In this document: in pieces, positions 9,528 to 19,286 of the stretch
How positions within the stretch are numbered: position 1 is the first letter of the stretch
How the letters are laid out: every line of letters starts with the position of its first letter
Origin: Planctomycetota bacterium
GTDB taxonomy: Bacteria; Planctomycetota; Planctomycetia; Planctomycetales; Planctomycetaceae
Direction of reading: 5' to 3'
DNA: 64,000 bases
NCBI GenBank assembly: GCA_027618475.1
Contig: JAQCEJ010000016.1
Span: 1-64,000, forward strand
Notes under the pieces: generated by a model
Databases searched by the model: none
The model's input: the letters and a program-made list of their open reading frames with translations, nothing else
Told to the model about the DNA's origin: nothing
Program-made: the position numbers and the translations under genes

Positions 9528-11360
9528 TTATGTCTTCGTTGATGTTTTGGACGCTACCGACAGAGCATCTGCGAGAGGTAATTTAACGGTGAACGTGGTG
9601 CCGCTGCCGATCTGGCTGCTGACTTCAACCGAGCCGTCAAATAACTGACAGAGATGTTTGACAATCGACAGCCCCAGACCGGTTCCACCCAATTCACGAG
9701 AACGAGCCTTATCGACGCGATAAAACCGCTCGAAAATTCGTGTCTGATGTTCCTGGGGAATCCCCATACCTGTATCAGCCACGTCGATGATTGCCTGCGT
9801 CTGAGTCGTCTTCCAGTGCACGGTGACACGCCCACCGATCGGCGTATATTTAACAGCGTTGTCGATCAGGTTATCGAGTATCGTATGTAAACCCTCGCTG
9901 TCGGCCATCACGGTCACATCCATCGCGGGTGGAGCAACTAGCAGTTCGACGTCTTTCGACGCGGCGATGGTAAGGCGTTCCGCAAGACAATTCTCGACGG
10001 TCTGCGCTACCGAAACGGGACCGACCTCATACGTCTTCTGTTCCGACTCGAGGCGAGCGAGATTCAACAGGTCAAGAATCAGAAAATGCAGACGCGATGC
10101 CTGTTCTTCGATCCGTTGAACGAATTCTCGGCTATGTTGGTCATCCTCAAGGGCACCGTCCAGCAACGTCTCGGCATAGGCCTGTATAGCAGCCAGCGGC
10201 GTCTTCAACTCGTGAGAGACGTTGGAGACAAAATCGCGTCGCAGGTTTTCGAGGCGATGAAGTTCGGTAATATCGTGCAGTACCATCAGCACTCCCGGAC
10301 AAGGGTCACCCGGAAGTCGCGTGGCAACTAACGAGACTAACGATTGCGAACGGGGGAGATCTAATTCAACTGTCATCATCGATTCGTCACCGAGCACCTG
10401 GTGGACGACCTTCTGCATCGCCACGTTGCGGACAACCTCCCACAACAATCGCCCGCCCGATGACGAACTTCCGATATCCAACAATTTTCGTGCCGCCTGG
10501 TTGGCCAGCAGAATTCGCTCGCTGCGATCAACGACCAACACTCCTTCCACCATCGCGGCAAGCACAGTTTCGAGTTGATCGCGATTGCGTTTGAGCTCTT
10601 CCGATCGTGTTTCGAGATCATGAATCCGGCTAGTCAGTTGTGCCGTCATCGAGTGAACCGCTTTTCCCAGTTCGCCATGTGATTCGCGAGGCGAATCGAA
10701 CATGTTGGGTGCCTGTGCTCCCTCCGAAAACATTCTGGCTGCAGATGACAGTTCATCAATCGGCTGAATCCACCGTTTGCCGAGAAGGTAGGTGATCGCG
10801 ATCGAAACGATGGCAACCGAGAAGGCACTCCAGAGGATGATCTGCTTGAGGGACGACAACTGACCTCTGGCAACATCCAGCGGCAGACTCACGCGCACAT
10901 AACCTAACGGTTGTTGCCGGTCGCCGACGCGAACAGCATAATTTATCACGCTCCTGTGATCATGAATGTATTCGGATACTCCAATCCCTTGTTCCGACGT
11001 GCGGGCGCCGTTGATTTCTGCGGCGCTTTTCAGGTTGCTCAATCCCTCCGGATCGGTATCCGAAGCGACAAAGGGTGCTCCATTATGCAGCACGAGCGTG
11101 ATCGGCATCGAGAGTTCGCGACTCAATCGCTGAACGAGGCGATCGGCATCGGCTACACCGACTTCCATCGGATGCTCGAATACATCATACAGTTGAGCAC
11201 GAATCGCCACCGCTGCCTGATGCAGACGCTGGCGTGTCTGGTCTTCGACAATTCCGTTCAATTTTTGAAACAGAATCAGCACAAAGACCGATGTCGTGAT
11301 CGCCGTGATCACGACATATGCCAACAAGACTTTCAAGAACAGTGGCGACGGTCGTTTCAT
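9528..11360 (-). CDS. Sensor histidine kinase (PhoR-like; HAMP, PAS, HisKA, HATPase)
   Basis: SHELKTPLAAIQAYAETLLDGAL, NLIDNAVKYTP, DTGMGIP, GGTGLGLSIVKH; ORF extends to 11429 but MKRPS start preferred. Confidence 0.92.
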   Translation of the reverse strand: MKRPSPLFLKVLLAYVVITAITTSVFVLILFQKLNGIVEDQTRQRLHQAAVAIRAQLYDVFEHPMEVGVADADRLVQRLSRELSMPITLVLHNGAPFVASDTDPEGLSNLKSAAEINGARTSEQGIGVSEYIHDHRSVINYAVRVGDRQQPLGYVRVSLPLDVARGQLSSLKQIILWSAFSVAIVSIAITYLLGKRWIQPIDELSSAARMFSEGAQAPNMFDSPRESHGELGKAVHSMTAQLTSRIHDLETRSEELKRNRDQLETVLAAMVEGVLVVDRSERILLANQAARKLLDIGSSSSGGRLLWEVVRNVAMQKVVHQVLGDESMMTVELDLPRSQSLVSLVATRLPGDPCPGVLMVLHDITELHRLENLRRDFVSNVSHELKTPLAAIQAYAETLLDGALEDDQHSREFVQRIEEQASRLHFLILDLLNLARLESEQKTYEVGPVSVAQTVENCLAERLTIAASKDVELLVAPPAMDVTVMADSEGLHTILDNLIDNAVKYTPIGGRVTVHWKTTQTQAIIDVADTGMGIPQEHQTRIFERFYRVDKARSRELGGTGLGLSIVKHLCQLFDGSVEVSSQIGSGTTFTVKLPLADALSVASKTSTKT

Positions 11361-11484
11361 ACCTTGAGAAATATCTGCTTCGAGTAAATGTCGGCTCCAT
11401 TTCAAATTGATTGATCGAAATAGTATCAACTGTCGGTTGCATTCCGCCAGAGAGGATGCACTACGATCGAGTTAACTACAAGCA

Positions 11485-11560
11485 GTTTCATAACCCTCTG
11501 GACTTCGAGTATTTCAGGACCATTTGAACGTCTTTTCGGTCGCCAACCGGGTTATAAAAC
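11485..11560 (-). repeat. Dispersed 76-bp intergenic element, copy 1 (reverse orientation)
   Basis: GTTTCATAACCCTCTGGAC...CGCCAACCGGGTTATAAAAC; reverse complement aligns full length with copies at 27411 and 52842. Confidence 0.85.
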
Positions 11561-11604
11561 CAGTTCTAAGCAATTCATGTCTCACCATCAAACACGGCAA
11601 GTAT

Positions 11605-11646
11605 AAAAAGCAGACACGGACGAAATCACGTCCGTGTCTGCTTTTT
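11605..11646 (-). terminator. Rho-independent (bidirectional) terminator of the DUF3365 gene
   Basis: Perfect 18-bp stem AAAAAGCAGACACGGACG/CGTCCGTGTCTGCTTTTT, 6-nt loop. Confidence 0.9.
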
Positions 11647-11678
11647 CGTTCGAGGTTAACAGCTTCACCGCTTCGGGG

Positions 11679-12248
11679 TTATTCGATCTTGAGAGTATAG
11701 CTCAACAGACCAATCGCCTGCCCCTTCTTCACGTCGGCATAATGCGGGTGACACATAATGCACTTTTCCAGCACGACGGGAATCGGTGTCGCCGCTCTCA
11801 AGTAGGGGACACCGTCGATCTCCGTGACTTCTTCCACGTACTCGTCACCGGCAACAAGTTTTTCGACCGCGCCTTTGTCGAAATCGTCCTTCGCCACGTT
11901 ATCTTCGTCATACGGTTGGCCGGTCGCATCGAGAATGCGCACTTCGTGCCACCCTTTTTCCTTGATGGCGGAGAACAACGCCACTGCAGCCCCACCGGCA
12001 GGAAAATCATCTTCATCATTTACATATTTATCGGTAATGAGCACCACAGCCGTCTTATAGACATCGTCGAGCATTTTCACCTGTTTGCGCGTACGTTCGA
12101 GAGCTTTTTTGTTGACAGACGATTTTTTCGCGTCCTTGTCGGCTCCCTGCGACGATTGCGTTACCCAGACTCCTGCGGAAACAATGACCATTGCCATCAA
12201 CATCATTCCAGTAATCCGCGATTTCAACATGTGGTGTCTCCTTTTCAA
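11679..12248 (-). CDS. DUF3365 (Tll0287-like) c-type haem protein, exported
   Basis: N-terminal signal, DATGQPYDEDN, CIMCHPHYADVKKGQAIGLLSY with CxxCH. Confidence 0.8.
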   Translation of the reverse strand: MKRRHHMLKSRITGMMLMAMVIVSAGVWVTQSSQGADKDAKKSSVNKKALERTRKQVKMLDDVYKTAVVLITDKYVNDEDDFPAGGAAVALFSAIKEKGWHEVRILDATGQPYDEDNVAKDDFDKGAVEKLVAGDEYVEEVTEIDGVPYLRAATPIPVVLEKCIMCHPHYADVKKGQAIGLLSYTLKIE

Positions 12249-12312
12249 TAAGTGATCGATTCAGTTTACATTTGCCCTCGGCCTTCACACGAGCCGACTC
12301 GGGATCGTCCTC

Positions 12313-12741
12313 TTACAGCGTCGACAATAATTGATAAACCTGCTTGCGGTTCGGCAGAATGTCGGCCAAGGTCACGTTGTTCAGGTATTCTTGCTGAATG
12401 CGTTCGGCTTCGCTGAGCACCGTCTTGAGCTTGCAGAACGGCTGTATGACGCACACATTTTCGGTGCCGACGCATTCGAGCAGATGCATGTTCCCTTCGA
12501 ATTGACGAATCACCTCGCCAACCGAGATTTCAGCAGCGGGACGGGCCAATTCGATTCCTCCGCCAACCCCACGAACGCTACGAATGTAACCGTGACGAGA
12601 CAGCAGATTCACGACTTTCGCCACGTGGGCGGGAGAAACCCCATAAAACGAACTGACGTCAGCAACCTTGGCCCGCTCGCCCTGGTGAGCAAGGAAAATC
12701 AGCGTGCGGAGGGCATAGTCAGTCTGTAGCGCAAGCCTCAT
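12313..12741 (-). CDS. Rrf2 family regulator, NsrR-like
   Basis: MRLALQTDYALRTLIFLA, HVAKVVNLLSRHGYI, RGVGGGIELARP, three-Cys cluster ECVGTENVCVIQPFC. Confidence 0.85.
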   Translation of the reverse strand: MRLALQTDYALRTLIFLAHQGERAKVADVSSFYGVSPAHVAKVVNLLSRHGYIRSVRGVGGGIELARPAAEISVGEVIRQFEGNMHLLECVGTENVCVIQPFCKLKTVLSEAERIQQEYLNNVTLADILPNRKQVYQLLSTL

Positions 12742-12820
12742 CGAGAATCTACCCTTTCAACAACGGCGTGAATCCTGTGCAACATTCATAGCCCACAAAC
12801 ATGTAATAGATATATTTATA

Positions 12821-12835
12821 ATGCATCTTTTGCAT
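12821..12835. promoter_or_regulatory. Palindromic candidate operator upstream of the Rrf2 gene
   Basis: ATGCA-TCTTT-TGCAT inverted repeat in an AT-rich stretch 80 bp upstream of the start codon. Confidence 0.45.
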
Positions 12836-12902
12836 GTTTGTAACGCACGACATCTGTCGTGTCAATCGAAATGGAACATTTTCAGCACTAACCGAACCGC
12901 TC

Positions 12903-13208
12903 TTACAGCGTCTCAATCAGGCCATTCATTTCCGCAGCGGCGTGATGATCTCCCGCCTTGAGGGCGACTTGAACGCCCTGCTGCAAGACCTTGCGAGCCG
13001 ATTCGTGATCTCCCAGCCTTGCCAGAACTTGCCCGCGCTGAAACCACGTCGGAACATAGTCGGGATGATTTTCTGTGAGTTGAGTCAGTCGCTCCAGTCC
13101 CGCTGTGTCATTCCCACTCGCGATGTCATCGAGTGCCAGGGCGTAATGCAAAAAAGGATCGTGTGGATCACTCTGAAGAAGCTCTAACAGTTGGTGTCGG
13201 CGTGGCAT
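12903..13208 (-). CDS. Small tetratricopeptide-repeat protein
   Basis: DPHDPFLHYALALDD...YVPTWFQRGQVLARLGDHESARKVLQQGVQVA. Confidence 0.75.
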   Translation of the reverse strand: MPRRHQLLELLQSDPHDPFLHYALALDDIASGNDTAGLERLTQLTENHPDYVPTWFQRGQVLARLGDHESARKVLQQGVQVALKAGDHHAAAEMNGLIETL

Positions 13209-13725
13209 GCGGTTCTTTCACCATGAGTTGTTCACATTGTCGTCGACGTGTACCGGAACGGCATCTTAAAGTCTACGAACTCGGAATCTACGACGTAATT
13301 GATAAACCTTATCTTCCTGATTCATTTTATCAATCCCTCGCCAGAACAATCGACAAACTCTTCCGACTTTATCCATTCAACTGCGGGACTGCAGGTTTCA
13401 GAATCGAACTCGCGAGATTGTGACAGGATTTGTCCGTGATTCATCACTCAAAATGCCGCCAATCGACGCAGTTTTTATGATCTTTTCTGTATGACTCCTA
13501 CAGTCGTTAAGAGTCGGCCTTATAGAGAGATAGGTAAGTTATGCGCGATCGGTGGAACGCTTTCAAGCGACTTCATACCGAGAGACGATCTTGCCGTTGT
13601 GAATTGCTGCGAAGTCAGAATCACACTCAACCGAGGATGTTTACTCAACGGTACAACTTCACCTGATACCTCGCCCGAAACGTCGCGACCGGCCGACGCA
13701 TGGCGAGTTGGATCATAAAACCCGA

Positions 13726-15108
13726 ATGAGCACCCGCATGAACTTCAGATCGATCTCAGCCTTGATGGCCATTTTCCTGTGTCTCATCAGCATGGGTGTT
13801 GTCACTCGCGCGTCCGAAATCCGAAAGACGCCGTTGGTGCAGGCCATCGAACGCAGCAAATTAGCCGTCGTTAATATTCATAGCGAAAAGACCGCGCCGC
13901 AACATGACATTCTCGTGTCGACCTCGCGTACCCGCAAGGTAAACGGAATGGGCTCGGGCGTGATTTTCGATGAGAGAGGCTATATCGTCACGAACTTTCA
14001 CGTCGTCGATGGCGTCGATACGTTGCGAGTGACTCTGTTCGACGGAAGCACGTATCACGCCGAGGTTGTTTCGTTCGATCGCGATCACGATCTGGCGATC
14101 ATTAAGATCGAGGCCGATAAGTCATTTACGATTATGCCGGCCGGAACATCGTCCGATCTCATGCTTGGTGAAACAGTCATCGCCGTCGGAAACGCCTTCG
14201 GTTACGAGCATACTGTTACTTCGGGAATCATCAGTGCCCTCGGCCGCGACGTTGAGGTGACCGAAAAACAATCGTATCGCAATCTGATCCAAACCGACGC
14301 CAGCATTAACCCTGGCAACAGCGGCGGCCCGCTGCTGAATCTCGACGGCGAAGTCATCGGAATCAACGTCGCCATTCGGGCCGGTGCTCAGCGCATCGGT
14401 TTCGCGATTCCCATTGACGACGCCCGCAAAATAATGGCGAAGTTGATCAGCACAAAAGATATCAGCCGTGTCGAACATGGCCTCGTCACTCGAGACGAAA
14501 AACAGGGAGAAGCACGCAAGCTCGTTGTCGAAAAGGCAATGTCGAACGGCCCCGCTGCACAGGCCGGCCTGCAGCCGGGCGACGAAATCCTGAAGGTCGA
14601 AGAATACGAAGTGACCGATGGCACCGATTTCGAACGAGCCTTGCTCGAACGGAAAGCCGGAGAACATATTGCACTCGTCATTCGTCGACATGGGGCCATT
14701 GAGTCTCTTGATCTGACACTCGCCGAAAATCGGTCCTCCGCAAACGCCATCGGAGTCACCGACACGAAGACCATCATTCGTGCCAACAACTACGACGAAG
14801 TCCAAGAAACAGCGTGGATCAAACTCGGGCTGCGGTTTTCGGAACTCCCTTCCAGTCAGGTTCGACAGGTAACTGATCGCTACAAAGGGGGTCTCAAAGT
14901 CGTGAACGTGCGCGACGACAGCCCCGCTGCTGCCAGTGGAATTCAAGTGGGCGACATACTCGTCGGACTCCACGAGTGGGCAACCGTGAAATCACGCGAC
15001 TTGTCCTATGTCCTCACCTATCAAAGTCGCGAAGATGTTTCGTCGCTGAAGTTCTACATACTCCGCGATGGTGAGACGCTCTACGGCCACCTGGATATCG
15101 ACGAGTAA
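13726..15108 (+). CDS. HtrA/Deg-family serine protease with two PDZ domains
   Basis: FHVVDG (His), HDLAII (Asp), NPGNSGGPLL (Ser), two PDZ-like segments; ORF from 13708. Confidence 0.9.
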   Translation: MSTRMNFRSISALMAIFLCLISMGVVTRASEIRKTPLVQAIERSKLAVVNIHSEKTAPQHDILVSTSRTRKVNGMGSGVIFDERGYIVTNFHVVDGVDTLRVTLFDGSTYHAEVVSFDRDHDLAIIKIEADKSFTIMPAGTSSDLMLGETVIAVGNAFGYEHTVTSGIISALGRDVEVTEKQSYRNLIQTDASINPGNSGGPLLNLDGEVIGINVAIRAGAQRIGFAIPIDDARKIMAKLISTKDISRVEHGLVTRDEKQGEARKLVVEKAMSNGPAAQAGLQPGDEILKVEEYEVTDGTDFERALLERKAGEHIALVIRRHGAIESLDLTLAENRSSANAIGVTDTKTIIRANNYDEVQETAWIKLGLRFSELPSSQVRQVTDRYKGGLKVVNVRDDSPAAASGIQVGDILVGLHEWATVKSRDLSYVLTYQSREDVSSLKFYILRDGETLYGHLDIDE

Positions 15109-15220
15109 TCGCTCGAATAACGTCTGCCAAGAAAACCATGTACGTCGCGGTAACTCGGAAAATTGCTTCGCGTCGGCGTTTCCCGTTCCTTTCAGCGTCT
15201 GACTCCGTTACAACAACGGA

Positions 15221-16156
15221 ATGAACAACGCAGCACACCGCGACGAATTCACGCTCATCGATTGGATCAAACGGCAGCAGCCTGATGATCCGCGTGTGCG
15301 GCTTGGAATCGGTGATGATGCGGCTCTGATCGATTTCGTCGATTCATATAACGCAGTCGTCACGACCGACATGCTGATGGAGGGAACCGATTTTACGTTT
15401 CCTCCGGCATCTCCCTTCCTCGCCGGTCGAAAATCTCTTGCCGTCAATCTTAGCGATCTGGCGGCAATGGGTGCGGTGCCGCACTCAGCGTTCGTCAGCG
15501 TTTCACTCCCTCGGCGTGGAAAGACATGGACCGAAGAATTCTTCGGCGGCCTGTTCGATCTCGCCAAGGAATTTGACATCGCCATTGCTGGTGGAGACAC
15601 CAACAGTTGGGATGGCCCGTTGGTCGTCAGCATCACGGCACTGGGAACTCCCGGCCCTCGCGGCGTGATCACGCGCAGCGGTGCACAACCAGGCGACTGG
15701 ATCTTCGCCACCGGAGAATTCGGAGGCAGCATCGCCGGTCATCATCTCACTTTCATTCCGCGCATACGTGAAGCATTGAGCCTCACTCACCATGTCGATG
15801 TTCACGCCATGATTGACGTCAGTGACGGTCTGGCATCCGATCTACGGCATCTTCTCGAAGCGAGCGGCGTAGGAGCAATCGTCGACGCGACACACATTCC
15901 GATCTCATCCGCCGCCTGGGAGTTATCGGTAATCGACGGGAAAACCGCACTGGAACACGCCCTGGGTGACGGCGAAGACTTCGAATTGGTTTTCTGCGTG
16001 AGCCCCAGCGACGGCCAGCGACTCCTGGATAATCCCATCGAAGAGATTCGCTATACACCCATCGGCGTGATCACCGACGAAGCCCATTACCTGCTCAACA
16101 ATGAACGGGGCGAGACTTCACCTATGCCTCAACTCGGTTGGGTCCATCGGGTGTGA
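15221..16156 (+). CDS. thiL: Thiamine-monophosphate kinase
   Basis: GIGDDAALID, MLMEGTDF, KSLAVNLSDLAAMGA, DVSDGLASDL, GDGEDFEL. Confidence 0.92.
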   Translation: MNNAAHRDEFTLIDWIKRQQPDDPRVRLGIGDDAALIDFVDSYNAVVTTDMLMEGTDFTFPPASPFLAGRKSLAVNLSDLAAMGAVPHSAFVSVSLPRRGKTWTEEFFGGLFDLAKEFDIAIAGGDTNSWDGPLVVSITALGTPGPRGVITRSGAQPGDWIFATGEFGGSIAGHHLTFIPRIREALSLTHHVDVHAMIDVSDGLASDLRHLLEASGVGAIVDATHIPISSAAWELSVIDGKTALEHALGDGEDFELVFCVSPSDGQRLLDNPIEEIRYTPIGVITDEAHYLLNNERGETSPMPQLGWVHRV

Positions 16157-16335
16157 GGTTTCGTTTTCGCGGGTGAATCGTGTAAAATTGGTTCGGTCAT
16201 GATCGGTTTCGTGAATCTTCAAATCAAATGATTCTTGTTCAATAATTTCGAGCCCTTTCCGGATTGATTTCATACGACGTATAACCGTGTGACGGATGAC
16301 CTATCCGAATCTTTTTGTACAGGAAAATCAGCATC

Positions 16336-18039
16336 ATGAAAACCAATCGTAGAGACTTCCTGAGTATTGCCGGTGCGAGCGTCCTCACGGCAGGAACAGC
16401 ATCTTCCGGCAACGTCACTGCTGCATTCAAAGAGAAGAATCCCCCATCGGAATCGATGACCGAGATGTTTCTCGATAACCAGTTGATTGAAGTCACCCCC
16501 AGCGTTTCGCGTAAACTGCACCCACCCCGAAAGCATCTGTTAAATCCTGTCGTACGCTGCGACCGCTGGTGCGATGGCAACAATATTCAACCTTATACGA
16601 CGATGTACGACGACGAAGACAAACTCTTTAAAATGTGGGCGCGGGCCGGCAGCGACTGGAAGACCGGCTTTGTCGGAGACAACGCTGCCTATATGCTGTA
16701 CTTCACATCGACCGACGGCATCCATTGGGATAAACCCGACCTGGGCGTATTCGACGTTGCCGGGCGTCGCGATCATAACATTGTATTTACCAGCGAACTC
16801 GTGACACGATCGGTTTCTCCATTGTCTTACGGGCCGAAGGAATTCGTGACTCCGACTACGCCCATGACTCCCCAGGGGAAAAAGGCGTTTTTCTGGTCCG
16901 TCAATAAGAACCCGAGACCTCGCGACAAATCGGAAAAATTCATCGCTCTGGCAATCGTGCAAGACCATCGACGCGGAGCACACATCGTGACGTCCCCCGA
17001 CGGCATCCATTGGTCGTGTGCCAGTTCCCCCTTCTGGCAGACACCTCACGACGTTTCCTCGAAGGGGGACGACTGCCTGATGCACCTCATCTTCGATGAG
17101 GCGAAGGATAAATGGGTGCTCTATCGACGAATCGTTCCTGAGTTCAGCGAACGCATGGTGGCGGGTGAAATCGACTGCGAACGGCCTGGTGTCGATCGTT
17201 ATTATCGTTCTTATGCCTACGCCGAAAGTGACGATCTCCGCGAATGGAACAATCATCGATTCATTCTCGCGATGGATCCCGACGATCCCCCCGATACCGA
17301 GTTGTATCAGTTCGCTCCCCACAAGTTCGGTGAGACGTATGTCGGATACATGAGTATCTTCTACCTGCGTCGCCCGCAGCCGATCGACGTTCATCTCGCC
17401 ACGAGTCGCGATGGTGTCAACTTCACGCGAGTTTGCCGGGGAGAGGCCTTCATTCCACACGGTCCGTTAGGCTATTACGACTTTATGGCGATGGCCTGTT
17501 CGCAGCCGAAACCCATTGTCGTCAACGATACAGTTTACTTCTATTATGCGGCACTAAATTTTCCGCATAACGTCGATATGGCGAGCACCGACCCGAAGGT
17601 GCTCGCCTCGGGAGCAGCGGTAGCAACGTTCAAGCGAGACCGGTTTGCCTCGCTCGAAACCAGCTCTCTCGACAATGGCCCCTGCCGCGTGATTACGAAA
17701 CCGTTTACCATTCAACATCCCAAATTATTCTTGAATGCCGCCACATGGATGAAGGGCTCGATTCGTGCTGAAATTCTGACGCGCGACTGGCAACCGATCG
17801 CCGGATTCTCAGAACCCGAAGCCGTGGAAATTCAAGGGGACGCTCTCGACCATCCTGTCCGTTGGAAAGAGAATGCCGACGTCAGTCAGTTGGTAGGTCA
17901 GGAAATCCGCCTTAAATTCTACATGACACGAGCGCGAATTCATGCCATGACATTCGCTAATGCCGACCGCCCCCTCGGAGACGTCGAACCCGAATTTCGC
18001 TACGATGAACAGGGAGATTCGACTCCGAAACTGAGCTGA
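16336..18039 (+). CDS. TAT-exported glycosidase-like protein (five-bladed propeller type), uncertain
   Basis: MKTNRRDFLSIAGAS TAT signal; repeated STDGIHWDKP/SPDGIHWS/SRDGVNFTRV motifs. Confidence 0.7.
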   Translation: MKTNRRDFLSIAGASVLTAGTASSGNVTAAFKEKNPPSESMTEMFLDNQLIEVTPSVSRKLHPPRKHLLNPVVRCDRWCDGNNIQPYTTMYDDEDKLFKMWARAGSDWKTGFVGDNAAYMLYFTSTDGIHWDKPDLGVFDVAGRRDHNIVFTSELVTRSVSPLSYGPKEFVTPTTPMTPQGKKAFFWSVNKNPRPRDKSEKFIALAIVQDHRRGAHIVTSPDGIHWSCASSPFWQTPHDVSSKGDDCLMHLIFDEAKDKWVLYRRIVPEFSERMVAGEIDCERPGVDRYYRSYAYAESDDLREWNNHRFILAMDPDDPPDTELYQFAPHKFGETYVGYMSIFYLRRPQPIDVHLATSRDGVNFTRVCRGEAFIPHGPLGYYDFMAMACSQPKPIVVNDTVYFYYAALNFPHNVDMASTDPKVLASGAAVATFKRDRFASLETSSLDNGPCRVITKPFTIQHPKLFLNAATWMKGSIRAEILTRDWQPIAGFSEPEAVEIQGDALDHPVRWKENADVSQLVGQEIRLKFYMTRARIHAMTFANADRPLGDVEPEFRYDEQGDSTPKLS

Positions 18040-18293
18040 CAGCGCAGAATTTGGAAACCACGGTAACCGAACGCCATCGCTGACAGAAACACGATACAAC
18101 AGAGCCCCTAAGTGACACCGATTTCGTCCCCTTTAAAAACTTCAATAAGGAGATGATTGAACAGCGGCCTGCAGAACGTTAAGATCAAGTCAACTTGCCA
18201 CGCATCCGGCCACCGGACGATGCAAGGCTGTTGCGCTTGTAATTCGCATTCATCAGCGGCGATAGAATTCGAATCGACCAGGAACATTCAGAA

Positions 18294-19286
18294 ATGACGA
18301 CTTCGCTCGACAAGGAGATGTCGACCCCTCGGGGCTGGACGAAGCGTCATTTATTGGGACTTCAACAACTCGACGCCGACGAAATCACCGCTATTCTCGA
18401 TCAGGCGGCAGAATTCAAACGACTTGCCGCCGAAGGTGAAACCAAACTCGGGGCACTTTCCGGCACCTACGTCGGGAATTTATTCTTCGAACCCTCAACA
18501 CGCACGAAAACGAGTTTCAATCTCGCTGCGAAACGCCTGAGCGCCGATACTATCGATTTTACAGCCGCCGCCAGCAGTTTGTCGAAGGGAGAAAGTTTCG
18601 TCGACACCGCACGCAATATCGAAGCGATGGGGGTTTCGATGATGGTTGTGCGACACAGTTCGCCGGGGGCTCCACAGTTGCTCACGCAGCATTTGAATGC
18701 GAGCATTTTAAACGCCGGAGACGGGACGCACGAACATCCGACGCAGGCCTTGCTCGACATCTTTACCATCCGCGAACATCGAGGCGATTTAAAGGGAAAA
18801 ACCGTCGCACTCGTCGGCGACATCCTGCACAGCCGCGTCGCCCGATCGAACATCTGGGGACTGAAAAAGCTGGGAGCCCGCGTCATCGTCTGCGGTCCTG
18901 CGACCCTCATTCCCGAACAGGTCGAAAAACTCGGGGTCGAAGTCTCACATAATCTTGATGATATCCTTTCTGAGACCGATTGCATTAATTTGCTTCGCAT
19001 TCAATTCGAACGGCAGCGAAGCGCCTTCTTTCCGTCGATTCGCGAGTACGCGCATCTGTTCGGTATGAACGGGTCTCGCATCCGCCGCGCGAAAAAGGAT
19101 ATTCTTGTGCTCGCTCCCGGCCCCATTAACCGCGGCGTCGAAATTACACCCGCCGTTGCCGACGGACCCCATTCGGTGATTATCGACCAGGTGACTAACG
19201 GATTAATGATCCGCATGGCCTGTTTATATCTGCTGCATCAGACATCCCAGAATGTGCTGCAAGTCGCCGCACAAGGAGGGAGTTGA
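18294..19286 (+). CDS. pyrB: Aspartate carbamoyltransferase catalytic subunit
   Basis: [48 protein letters not shown]. Confidence 0.96.
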   Translation: MTTSLDKEMSTPRGWTKRHLLGLQQLDADEITAILDQAAEFKRLAAEGETKLGALSGTYVGNLFFEPSTRTKTSFNLAAKRLSADTIDFTAAASSLSKGESFVDTARNIEAMGVSMMVVRHSSPGAPQLLTQHLNASILNAGDGTHEHPTQALLDIFTIREHRGDLKGKTVALVGDILHSRVARSNIWGLKKLGARVIVCGPATLIPEQVEKLGVEVSHNLDDILSETDCINLLRIQFERQRSAFFPSIREYAHLFGMNGSRIRRAKKDILVLAPGPINRGVEITPAVADGPHSVIIDQVTNGLMIRMACLYLLHQTSQNVLQVAAQGGS

